Source of the DNA: Catenaria anguillulae PL171
Lineage: Eukaryota; Blastocladiomycota; Blastocladiomycetes; Blastocladiales; Catenariaceae
Direction of reading: 5' to 3'
Assembly (NCBI GenBank): GCA_002102555.1
Contig: MCFL01000109.1
Location: forward strand, 1 to 64,000
DNA length: 64,000 nt
Under the pieces are notes generated by a model, which made no database searches, was not told the DNA's origin, and was given only the letters and a program-made list of their open reading frames with translations. Positions within the stretch are counted from its first letter, which is position 1; each line of letters starts with the position of its first letter. This document shows, in pieces, positions 55,730 to 64,000 of this stretch. The translations under genes and the position numbers were made by a program.

Positions 55730-56667
55730 ATGTCCGCCTCTGCTTCCGCCATGCTCGCCCGCCTTGTGCCTGGCCGCACCGCCTTCTTTCTCTGGTACCG
55801 TCGACGACAAGTTGCCTGCCGTCTGATCGAACCAAGAGCGCTGACATTGATGTCCTGCCACCACGCTATGAAGTGACATTCAAGAGCGATTCCGCCCAAT
55901 GATCTACCGCTTCCCAGATGTCGTCAACACGGCCGACAAAATGGTATGTATGATATTTCGCTCCCAATTTGCAATGGCGTCAAACCCTTATTCGTGAGCT
56001 GTGTTGTTCAGGCTCAAGCCTCCAAAGTCCTCAGCATTCCGCTCGTCGTCACCGAACAACATCCAAAGGGCCTCGGTGCGACCGTCCACGAGCTCGACGT
56101 GAGCCATGCCGAAGTCCACGTCCCAAAGACTCTCTTTTCCATGCACGTGCCCGAGGTGCAGCGGTTCTTGCTTGACAAGAAAAATCTCCAACGTCGTCTT
56201 GTTTGGCATCGAGGTTCGTACCCGGGTGCACTGATGACGTGCATAATAGCCAACCTCTTCACTTCATTGTCAATTCATCCAGAGCCATGTCTGTGTCACA
56301 CAAACTGCCCTCGACTTGCTGGAAAACAAGGACAACCCGGTCGACGTGTACATACTTGCCGATGGCGTCTCTTCTATGAACCAAGCCGAGATCCCGATTG
56401 CTCTCAAGGTATGTACATTCACACTCAACAATCACATTCCAGTTTTTCGATGTTTAACTACCAATCAGCAATCGACATGACTGGTTCCCGTCCATCCAGC
56501 GTTTGACCAACGCTGGAGCCATTGTCACTTCATCCGACTCTGTCTTGTTTGCGCTGCTCAAGGACGCAAAGCACGCAAACTTCAAGGAGGTGTCCAACCT
56601 GGTCAAGACATTTGCGCAAAAGACCCAGGACAATGAGCTCTTCAAATTTGTTGCCTCCAAGCTCTGA
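55730..56667 (+). CDS. Isochorismatase-like hydrolase (ISOC type), one-base frameshift
   Basis: Cysteine hydrolase-fold protein of the isochorismatase superfamily, ISOC1/2 type; substrate unknown. Exons are 55730-55794, 55874-55943, 56012-56213, 56283-56408 and 56500-56667. Joins give [20 protein letters not shown], with the first catalytic Asp; then [14 protein letters not shown] with the Lys; and [19 protein letters not shown] with the nucleophile Cys. The end is [13 protein letters not shown] and VASKL. The exon sum is 631 nt, one base too many. The frame slips in the A-run 56180-56184: reading four A instead of five gives [16 protein letters not shown], as in ISOC proteins. A homopolymer sequencing error is likely; otherwise the gene is broken. 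Length of about 209 residues is normal. Confidence 0.85.
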
Positions 56668-56934
56668 ATGGCGTGTTTCCCGCAATCACATTTGGGACTT
56701 GTCAAGTCCTTGCCATGCATCATGTATCCGTCGTCTACCGTACATGGTTTGCCCCAGTCGTCGAGTTGCATGTTTTCCCCCTCAGCGGTCACAATCACCA
56801 ATGTACACCAAACTTATCGCCAATCCCACCCCTCTGCCGCGCACTGCGGGACCACCGCGCGCAACTCACCCAACACCACATGCCACTCTGGCCGCTTGGC
56901 CGATCGTGCATCCAACACCGCGTCAACAGCTCGA
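56668..56934. other. Convergent 3' region, overlapping a possible pseudokinase C-terminus
   Basis: On the minus strand another frame (to about 56795) reads KMIELLTRCWMHD, the usual end of a kinase domain, so the pseudokinase gene may extend here after a frameshift. Confidence 0.4.
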
Positions 56935-59382
56935 TCATCTTGACCCTGACGCGTCTCGCCTGTGCCTGTGCCTCGCTCGCACCTGTGGCCTCGCGAGCCC
57001 TTGCGCCCGCCAACACTTGGGTGACATCCACACGGCACGCTTGCCCTGTGCGGCCGCCACAAGCACAGAAACGGGCGCAGGCACATTGGCCAGCACGGGC
57101 GTGCGTGTCAGGCACTCGTACATGAGCACGCCAAGGGCGTATTTGTCGGCAAGACTGGCCGTGTCGGGCGCCTGGGGAGCGGGCAAGGCGTGAATAAGGG
57201 TAGAGCCCGAACCCAAGGTAAGTCCGGCAGGGTCCATGTAGCGCGCGTACGCGTGGCCGCGCGCTCGGTCTGAGCCTGTAGACAAGGATGTGGCGCGGCG
57301 GATGACTGAGGCGACTGGAACTCCGAATCCGCCAATCACGGCACGGTAGGCGAATGAAGGCACGGCAGGATCGGATGCCCCCATGGATGTGTGAGTGGAG
57401 GGTGAGGTTGCAAGTGCGGGAAGCAGGTGCACGTCGAGAATGGACAAGGTGCCGTGGCCTTTGAGTCCACGCGCGTGCACATAGGAAAGTGCCAGGGCGA
57501 TTTGGTACATGATTGTGGCTGCGTCTTCGTCAAACCAAGGCGACTCATGGTTGAAGACGAGCTCCGTCAGTGGTTTGGTACGTGGAGTGAGCGACAGGTG
57601 GTAAATGCTCCCACCATTGGAGAGGGAAGGTTGGAGCGAGATGCCGAGTAGCGGGAGTATGAATGGACAATCTTTGACGAGGCTGGCGTGGTGGGAATAT
57701 GTGTGAGTGAACTATGAAACGGGGACAAGAGAAGAAGCACAGTTTGAGCCATACCGGAGCATTTTGACCTCCTCAATCCACATTTCCACCACCTGCCGGT
57801 CACTCCATGTGATCCCACTTGCACCAATTGAGCTGCTCATCGGGCCCACCTCAACCTCCGACTGGGACTCGTCCGCATCCATGTCGCCCATGGACATGGA
57901 CAGCGCCAGTGGTGACGGACGTGTCGGCTTTGACCCCACAGGCGACGTGCTCGCCTGACGCGACCTCAAACTCTTTCGCCGATTATGTCTCGCGCTGCCT
58001 GCCGAGGCTGAAGCGCGCATGGTCGGATTGGCCGCCGTCACGGCATCGTAGCAGTACACGTGCACGGGCGTTGCGGGTCGCAGTGTCCCCTCGCACACGG
58101 TGCGGTATCCGTCCGTTACGAGTAGTACGTTAGTGTCCATGAGGATGGATTCGGGTGGCTGCCAGATTGTCGCGTAATCGTGTTTGCCGAGGCATGATTC
58201 CAGAGCTGAGCGGTAGTGTGCGAGCATTCGTTGAACGTAGTGTTGCTGCATGGGGTTTTGGCTTGTGTCACTGGATGATATTGCTGAACGAGGACGACCG
58301 GTTGTTGATGTTGGGTCGGAAGTTGCTGATTTGCTGTACTTCATGACCTTAGTTGGATCCGGAACCGTCAAAAACTGGTTGCTATTCACTTTACTCACAT
58401 TTGCTGGGTTTGAAGGATCACGATTCACTGACGCAGCACTGGCCGACTTTGGACGCTCACCCAGCGCCTTTGTGCGCTTGCTTGTGGTTCCCATTGAGCC
58501 GCTGTCAGGTGCCGGTGGAATGTGAGCTTGATCGATGGTGATTTCTAACGACCCAGCTGGTGTCATGACGAGCACGGATCCGGTGGACGTTGACTCTGAC
58601 GATGACGACGTGGACTTGCTTGCATCATTGAGTGAGCCGGAAGACGAGCCCTTTGATCGCGCGGTGCGAAGGGCTCTTTCAGTGTCGGACAAGATACCCT
58701 TTGCGACGGTTGCAGGAAGCGACCGGGAAAGCATTTGGCCAAAACCATTCGATGCCGATTTTGGCGGTTGTTGGCCCGAGCTGAACGAGTGCGACAACTG
58801 GGAGCTGCTTGACTTGGAGGAGTTGGATGAAACTGTTCCCGTTTTTCGCTTCCCTCCGCCAACGCTGGCCCTGGGGTCCGTCATTGTTGCGTCTGGATCT
58901 ACCAGCACCAGCGCCAAAGACGGATCCTGACTGGCTAGCGTCGGTTGTTTACGTGGGAACGCCCCGGATCCACGACCGCCACTCTTTTCCTTGCGCATTT
59001 TATGCACCTTGACGTCTTCGGGCCGCTCGCCTAGAATCGGGTGTGGTGAGACAACCGTCCGGGTCGAAAACGACAAGCCAGAGCCGCTCGAGTTGGGGCT
59101 GGACGAGATGGATCGCGGCGTGTAAGCGACATAGAGTCGGGCTGACGATGAGTGCGGCAGCCGAGCACTAGATGCTGGCCGAGCTGTTGGAACCCTAGGG
59201 TCTCGCTGAACCGTCCGCCACACGGTTCTGAGCTTGAAGAGGCAAATGAGAATCAGGAATGCAAATACAGACGTGATGCCGACCGCCAGTGTCAGGATGA
59301 GTGGCTCAATGGTCCCAAGCTGGCCGGTGCCTGTTGGGGTCGATGTTGCTGTGGTAGATGCAGATGCGGTTGGCAACGGCAT
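56935..59382 (-). CDS. Single-pass transmembrane pseudokinase
   Basis: Membrane protein with a degenerate protein-kinase domain. Exons are 59382-57755 and 57682-56935; the 72-nt intron joins VKMLR to LVKDCPFILPLLGISL in phase. One transmembrane helix, residues about 27-49 (PLILTLAVGITSVFAFLILI), has only about 25 residues before it and no clear signal peptide. A long Ser/Lys-rich linker follows to about 390. The kinase fold is recognisable (VCEGTLR, MYQIALALSYVHARG, DKYALGVLMYECLTRTPVL) but catalytic residues are gone: the VAxK lysine position reads VHVYCY, HRD reads KGHG, DFG reads GGFG. Near 57030 the frame appears to slip, since KMIELLTRCWMHD (subdomain XI) lies in another frame downstream. 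Probably a signalling scaffold or receptor-like protein; ligand and partners unknown. Confidence 0.72.
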
Positions 59383-59773
59383 GATGTCTCACGTTTGTCG
59401 AGTTCGGTGCGCTCAGCTGCCCAGGACAATCATTGGCATGGTTTGGTGGATGCAGGAACAGGCGCAGGCAGTAAAAGGCATTCATTTATGTCGATGCCGC
59501 TAAGTTCACTCAAAATGAAGTCATCAGTCGAACCCCCTTCAATGAACCGATCCAAGCTCTTTGGACCGGCCAGGAGCACAAGTGAGACATGTTCAGGCCA
59601 GGGAAGGGATACCAGTCACGTGATCTCACATCACATCAAAACGCATTTGGACTCTCGTGCATTCAAGTTCCTGCTCCGAGCGCAAGGAGCCGTGGCCGGG
59701 CGAGATGTAGTGTATTGATTCCCAAGCAGTCACCTCAATGAACGCACAATACTACTAAGCACTGCAATCCACC
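59383..59773. other. Divergent promoter, pseudokinase / small basic protein
   Basis: About 390 nt. Contains a GTCACGTGATCTCACATCACAT patch near 59617 with one CACGTG box. No gene seen. Confidence 0.4.
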
Positions 59774-60446
59774 ATGTCTGACCGGATACTCAAGCAACAA
59801 CTCGCCGGCCTCATGAAAAAGGCGTCGTCGTCCTCAGCACCAATTGCCGCCGCCAAACCGACTATGAAGATTCCAGTGGTGAAAAAGGGCATTGGGCGCG
59901 TCAAGAAACGCATCCGGACCAACCACAAGAAGGATCGTGCAGACCTCGGACTCGTTGCTGGTGGAGCAAAGGCACGAGGGATTTACGACAAGGAGAAGAA
60001 GACGGTTGTACCTGTGGGTGAGGAGGGCATTCTCGGTGAGTTGTCGGGCTTATGCTTCCACGTGAATTATATTGGCAGTGGCGGTTTGACTCATTTTCCT
60101 TTGACCTCTGATTGTCACGTTATTAGGTACCTACGAGGAAGACAAGGTTGTGCAATCCGAGCAAACCTACGCCAAGAACGCCGAGTACTTTTCTCTGGGC
60201 AGCCTCAGTGACGCATTCACGCTCACCAAGCGGTCCCGGCTGCACGGCTATCGGGCAAAGGAAACGTCGGCCAAGGCCAAGGTGCTCGAGTCTCTGGCCA
60301 AATCACAAGCACCCAAACCACTGTATCGCGACAACAAGACCAAGGTGATTCCATACACAACGCTCGGAGGAAAGAGCAAGGTGCGGTTTGCTAAGGCGGG
60401 GACTCGGCACAATCCCGAGGATGATGTTGGCGATGACGATTGGTAA
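59774..60446 (+). CDS. Unrecognised conserved-looking basic protein (193 aa)
   Basis: Exons 59774-60035 and 60127-60446; the 91-nt intron joins EGILG to TYEEDKV. Total 582 nt. Very basic N-terminal half (IGRVKKRIRTNHKKDRADLG, then KARGIYDKEKKTVVP), a middle with YFSLGSLSDAFTLTKRSRLH, and an acidic C-terminus (EDDVGDDDW). Lys/Arg-rich with KKRIR-type clusters, compatible with nucleolar or RNA-bound localisation. I do not recognise the family and assign no function. The start ATG has a good A at -3 and follows a divergent promoter. Confidence 0.65.
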
Positions 60447-60528
60447 GTCGGCGTGCGAATCTTGATTCGCCCATGTATATAGACCCATTGTTTTCCCTGT
60501 TTTTGATTCCCCTCACGAACCTCCATCG

Positions 60529-61790
60529 TCATGCAACGACACCAACCCCATCATCCACTTGGTCGCCGACTGGCCACACTTTGAGCGACGCGCGACTCAG
60601 TTGCTTTCCCACATGCTTGCTGTTTGCTCGCTGCTTGCCCCAACACCAAAACCTTTCGGCAATCAGTGCAATCCAAGTATGCTGTTGTTGGTCACGCGCA
60701 TGGGCAACTGTTGCGTTCTGCGCCCGCAGCTCGTCCTTTTCCACCAGATACCGCGAGTACTCAATGGTCGTCATTCCACGGCGTCCTGTCCAGTGTCACG
60801 CAGTCTCAGAGCTGGCTTGCAAATACATGGCACGTGAAAAGAGGAACGTACCAAGCTCAATGTGAAGAATGGTGAGGTAGAGCGTAAAGAGGAACACGCT
60901 GAGGGTAAATGTGCTCGTGAAAACGATCAAGGCAACTTGAAATGCGGCTGGGCTCCCGAGATTTCCTGCCAAAGAATCTGTGTAATCGAGCTCGGAAGTG
61001 TTGAGGTCCATTGTGCGCCTCTCAACCGCACGAGCCGGCGGGAACATACATGTACGATAGATGGATGTCACAGAAAAGAGGTTGAGCCCCAGTTGATATC
61101 CCGAGTGGGCACACAGCAGATGAATTGTTGCAAGAAAAAGGCTGTGAGATTGCATTCGGTGGCCTGAGTTGACATGGGAACCCATCTCCATCACATAGGT
61201 GCTACTAAACCCAAAAGCAAAGCGAACCGGTAGTTTCTTTTGCCGATGCAATTGTTAGCATAAAAGCAATGGTGGTCCATTCGCGGAATGCACTCGTCGC
61301 AGTATCGACAATGCAGGCACGTGTCGTCGCTATACATCCGGAAATCACGGGCATCAGATTGAAACCCGCCCATTTCGACTGAAGTGGCTCCGAGACGTAC
61401 ACATTGCACGCACATACATCGCACCATGAGGTTCCTGCAGGCGGCTTTGTTGGATCGAGGTCGCCCGCATTCTTTACTGGCGGTCGTAGTCGTGGGTCTT
61501 GGGCGTGGGAACAAGTTAGAGTAATGCCGAAAACGATGACAAGAGCGAATAGCGATCCACCTGCACTCGCATTGAAGTGTCAGTATTGTATTTGTGTGTC
61601 ATTGTACAGCTGGCGATAGTTTTCAAGCAGTACCTATGACCTCTACAATGACTCTTCCAGCTGTGGGAACCGTGAAGGCGTTGATGCCATGTAAAGTGAT
61701 CTGCTGGAGAATGAGCATGAGGGCAACGACAAGTTGACGAGGCTCTGCTTTCTTGTGCATGACGGGAGGATATTCGGAATGTGTTTGCAT
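60529..61790 (-). CDS. DHHC palmitoyltransferase
   Basis: Integral-membrane protein S-acyltransferase. Exons are 61790-61634, 61560-61401, 61329-61195, 61141-60852 and 60785-60529; 999 nt, 332 residues. Order: TM1 ([17 protein letters not shown]), TM2 ([16 protein letters not shown]), cytosolic DHHC zinc domain, TM3 ([18 protein letters not shown]), TM4 ([19 protein letters not shown]), and a basic tail. The zinc domain is [13 protein letters not shown], then [17 protein letters not shown] with the active-site DHHC, then [27 protein letters not shown] after TM4 matches the conserved TTxE motif. The third intron is only 53 nt, the shortest in the window, and its placement rests on frame and hydrophobicity. 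Four TMs and about 330 residues are usual for the family. Confidence 0.87.
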
Positions 61791-62063
61791 CTAGTACTAA
61801 TTGAACATGGTCTCTATTGATGAATCATGGATCAATGCAAGGGCATTGTGGGATCGCAATATTCATGCAGAGTGTCATCACAACCGCCGATTGTCAAGCA
61901 GGCGCAGGCAAGAAGGGACAACAACGGATGGATAAGCGACAATGCGCGGGAATCAAATGATGCATTCGACAAATGGGGTATCAGACGAGAAAGAGTGGGC
62001 CCGCCAACAATGTGCACGCAGTACACAGCATGACTGCAGTCCCTTTCAACAATCACTCACAAT
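61791..62063. other. Short intergenic region
   Basis: Upstream of the DHHC gene and downstream of the methyltransferase, both leftward. No further feature seen. Confidence 0.4.
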
Positions 62064-62768
62064 TCACACCCGCCGCTTTTTCAACCGAAACACCTCCATG
62101 GACTCGTGGGCAACTTGCTTGTTGAGCTTTGCCCGCGGAATCTTTGTGACATCAAACCCAAGCTCCTTGGCCCTCGCAACGCACTGGTCGGAAACATACG
62201 GATCCCTTCGCTCCATAGCAATGAGCACGGTCGTCTTGAATCCCGCCAACCTCTGAATACTGTCCAACAGCAAGGGCAGTGGCTCGAGCGTGTAGACGCA
62301 ATCCGCGGCAATCACATAGTCCCATTCATGGCCGCAAAGGTGCGGGTCAATGGTGGGAGCTGGCAAGCAGCCCCAGTTGTGTGGTTCGATCTGAATGAGG
62401 TCTCGAACACCGTTGCGGGATGCATTTGCACGGATGTTGTCCAGAATGATGGCTGCATCCATGTCGGTGGCCGTGACAGAGGCACCAAGCTTGGCGAGCA
62501 AGATGGCAAGAATTCCCGTGCCGGATCCGAGCTCGAGAATGTGCTTGCCCTTGAGCTTGGCAGGACCAATCTGCGTGTGGAAGTAGTGGCAAAGCGTTTC
62601 GCCGGCCGGCCAGACGGTGGTGCCGTGGTGGTCTGTGGCCGTGTACTCGGTCAAGTCGAGGGTGAATGTGCCGACCGACAGCTGGTAGAGCTGCTGTGCA
62701 TGGTGATGGGCAGAGTCCATGGCGACTTGAGGCAATCGATGGTGTGGAAGTGGGGGACAATGACTCAT
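62064..62768 (-). CDS. Second family-16 methyltransferase
   Basis: Single-exon SAM-dependent methyltransferase of family 16 (METTL21/EFM type). Motifs: GTTVWPAGETLCHYFHTQ before motif I, motif I ILELGSGTGILAILLAKLG, acidic TATDMDAAIILDNIRAN, the family signature AADCVYTLEPLPLLLDSIQR, and a final strand HESMEVFRLKKRRV. About 235 residues from ATG 62768; ATG 62720 (MDSAHHHAQQ) is equally good. It differs clearly from the family member at 5609, so they are not a recent duplication. Likely lysine methylation of a translation or chaperone protein; the actual substrate cannot be read from sequence. Confidence 0.85.
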   Translation of the reverse strand: MSHCPPLPHHRLPQVAMDSAHHHAQQLYQLSVGTFTLDLTEYTATDHHGTTVWPAGETLCHYFHTQIGPAKLKGKHILELGSGTGILAILLAKLGASVTATDMDAAIILDNIRANASRNGVRDLIQIEPHNWGCLPAPTIDPHLCGHEWDYVIAADCVYTLEPLPLLLDSIQRLAGFKTTVLIAMERRDPYVSDQCVARAKELGFDVTKIPRAKLNKQVAHESMEVFRLKKRRV

Positions 62769-63096
62769 TCATTGAGAGAGGGAAATAGCAATGTTGGCTC
62801 GGTGGACAAGTGGATGAGGACCTTGCCGGTTACGACGGGGCCAGTTCAAGCGCTGCCACCACGTGGTTGGCCAAAGCGAAAATGCACATGGCAACGGTGT
62901 TGTGACTGAAATCAACACTTTATCGACTCGAGCATTTGCTTTTTTCTTCCCGCCTGCGAGACAGACACACGGCCAGTTAAGTTTGCACCAGTGCCCCGCC
63001 GTCCGCCCTCCCACTCTCGAGCCAGACTTTCCTTAGGCGATTCTCGTTTGTTGTTGTCGAAACTCTACCCTTCCCACCCACCACACTCTTTCCACC
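62769..63096. other. Divergent promoter, methyltransferase / CCHC protein
   Basis: About 330 nt between the two start codons. No clear TATA box; one CCACGTGG palindrome lies near 62859. Confidence 0.4.
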
Positions 63097-63151
63097 ATGT
63101 CGTACGGCGATTACCAGCAACGTCCCCGCGGCTGCTTCAACTGCGGCTCTG
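63097..63151 (+). CDS. First exon of a CCHC zinc-knuckle protein (partial)
   Basis: ATG 63097 encodes MSYGDYQQRPRGCFNCGSG and then meets GTACGC, a 5' splice signal common in this window. The C-F-N-C-G start is that of a CCHC zinc knuckle as in CNBP/Gis2-type nucleic-acid-binding proteins. I could not find the expected continuation (GH-x4-C) before the window ends, so later exons lie beyond or after a long intron. Product assignment is tentative. Confidence 0.5.
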
Positions 63152-64000
63152 GTACGCACTCCTAGCTCCAACGCTTCGACTCGCTCGCCCCCCCCCCCCC
63201 CCTGCGCGCTCGTCTCGCCTTGCTTGCCTGCTGGCCCAACACCCGACGATCTGGCTCTCAGCTCCCATGCAATCAAGCACCTCGACTTGGGTCGTGCAAG
63301 CCCGCCCTCCGGGTCAATGACTCTCACCAGGTATGCTTGCTCCTCACTTACTTCCTTGGCCTCCCCCTCAAAAAGCTTTGGCTCTTGGCTCTTGTTTGCT
63401 TGCTTGCTTGCGCTGCTGCTACTGGTGTTGCACTCGCCCGACAGTCTCATTGCACATAGGTGTGTGGTGAACTGGGTGGCGAGTGTGTTCCTGGTTGGTT
63501 GGCTGTTGTTGGTTTGTTGGGTTGGATTTGTGGCTGCTTGTCCTTTGCTCTTGAGTCGCTATCGCTTTCGCTGTCGAGTCGTGTTGCCCTGTGGTGCACG
63601 GCCCATGTGATGAACTGGGCAGTTGGTTGATGTACTTGTGCGATGCAAAATTGTGTGTGCTGTAGTGATGGACGGAGATTGTGGCCGTGTTGTGAGACCT
63701 TTGATGCCGTATCGTCGTCGCTCGTTGTCGCTGTCGTTTTCGTTGTCGTTGTCGTTCCAAGTGTGCTTGACCTCGATTCGTCTGTCGTGTCTCGTCAATC
63801 ACGGGTCAATGCGACGACTGGTTGCGAGAACCGACCGACGGATCTCGGTCAAGTGCACATTGGATTCGTTCCGTGTCGGGTCAAAGGACATACAGGTCGA
63901 TGTCGTGAGCAGCAAGCATGCTAGTCGAATGAGCCTTCCCCACCTCCCACCCATACCTTGCCAGTTGGACGTTGATCCCTTTGCTCTTTGACCTGATGAC
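63152..64000. other. Probable intron or downstream sequence of the CCHC gene
   Basis: Starts with GTACGC and contains a run of about 15 C at 63188-63202. Plus-strand frames such as 63224-63610 are hydrophobic but show no family. ACTCTCACCAG before GTATGC near 63330 could be a tiny exon end. Otherwise nothing is recognised to the window edge. Confidence 0.3.

Overview
The window is nuclear DNA from an early-diverging fungus. Nearly every gene is split by short introns (usually 66-91 nt) with GT..AG ends, genes are closely packed on both strands, and the proteins are typical of fungi and other opisthokonts. A 696-residue protein with repeated hydrophobic-acidic-Trp-Trp units, together with an HSPA12-like Hsp70, points most to Blastocladiomycota (Catenaria/Allomyces type). 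That placement is inference from protein style, not a measured phylogeny. I see no rRNA, tRNA or CRISPR.

Layout. 1-12 kb: an HSPA12-like Hsp70 ATPase (frameshifted 5' half), an NmrA-like NAD(P)-binding protein, a family-16 methyltransferase, a chromodomain protein and a UBR7-like protein. 12-24 kb: a divergent histone H2A/H2B pair, then about 7 kb of transposon debris (SWIM zinc-finger fragment, gag-like coiled coil, Copia RT/RNase H interrupted by an hAT remnant), then a second inverted copy of H2B with its 3' flank. 24-36 kb: LTO1/Yae1-domain protein, GYF-domain (GIGYF/Smy2-like) protein, and the CPSF1/Cft1 polyadenylation factor. 35.8-38.2 kb: a large, nearly perfect palindrome. 38.6-44 kb: the Trp-Trp repeat protein, a remnant of a related gene, and a tandem pair of small mitochondrial-looking membrane proteins. 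44.6-49 kb: APC8/Cdc23 and a Chs5-like exomer subunit. 50-64 kb: a low-complexity protein, an F-box protein, a Qa-SNARE, an isochorismatase-like hydrolase, a transmembrane pseudokinase, a small basic protein, a DHHC palmitoyltransferase, a second family-16 methyltransferase, and the first exon of a CCHC zinc-knuckle protein.

The strongest unusual signal is in the histone cluster. H2A and both H2B copies carry the same 16-nt element, GGCTTTTATCAAAGCC (6-bp stem, 4-nt loop), 145-195 nt after the stop codon. It closely resembles the 3' stem-loop of replication-dependent histone mRNAs, a system absent from well-studied yeasts and moulds. An upstream 3'UTR block is shared as well. The two H2B genes are otherwise almost identical but differ by precise presence or absence of intron 2.

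Other notable signals: 5' splice sites of the form GTNCGT dominate and A at intron position +4 is rare; the palindrome; the nested Copia/hAT insertion whose empty site can be read; and the pseudokinase. Several indels (Hsp70 5' half, an A-run in the isochorismatase gene, the pseudokinase 3' end) may be assembly errors or real decay. All exon joins were read by eye from splice signals and frame continuity.
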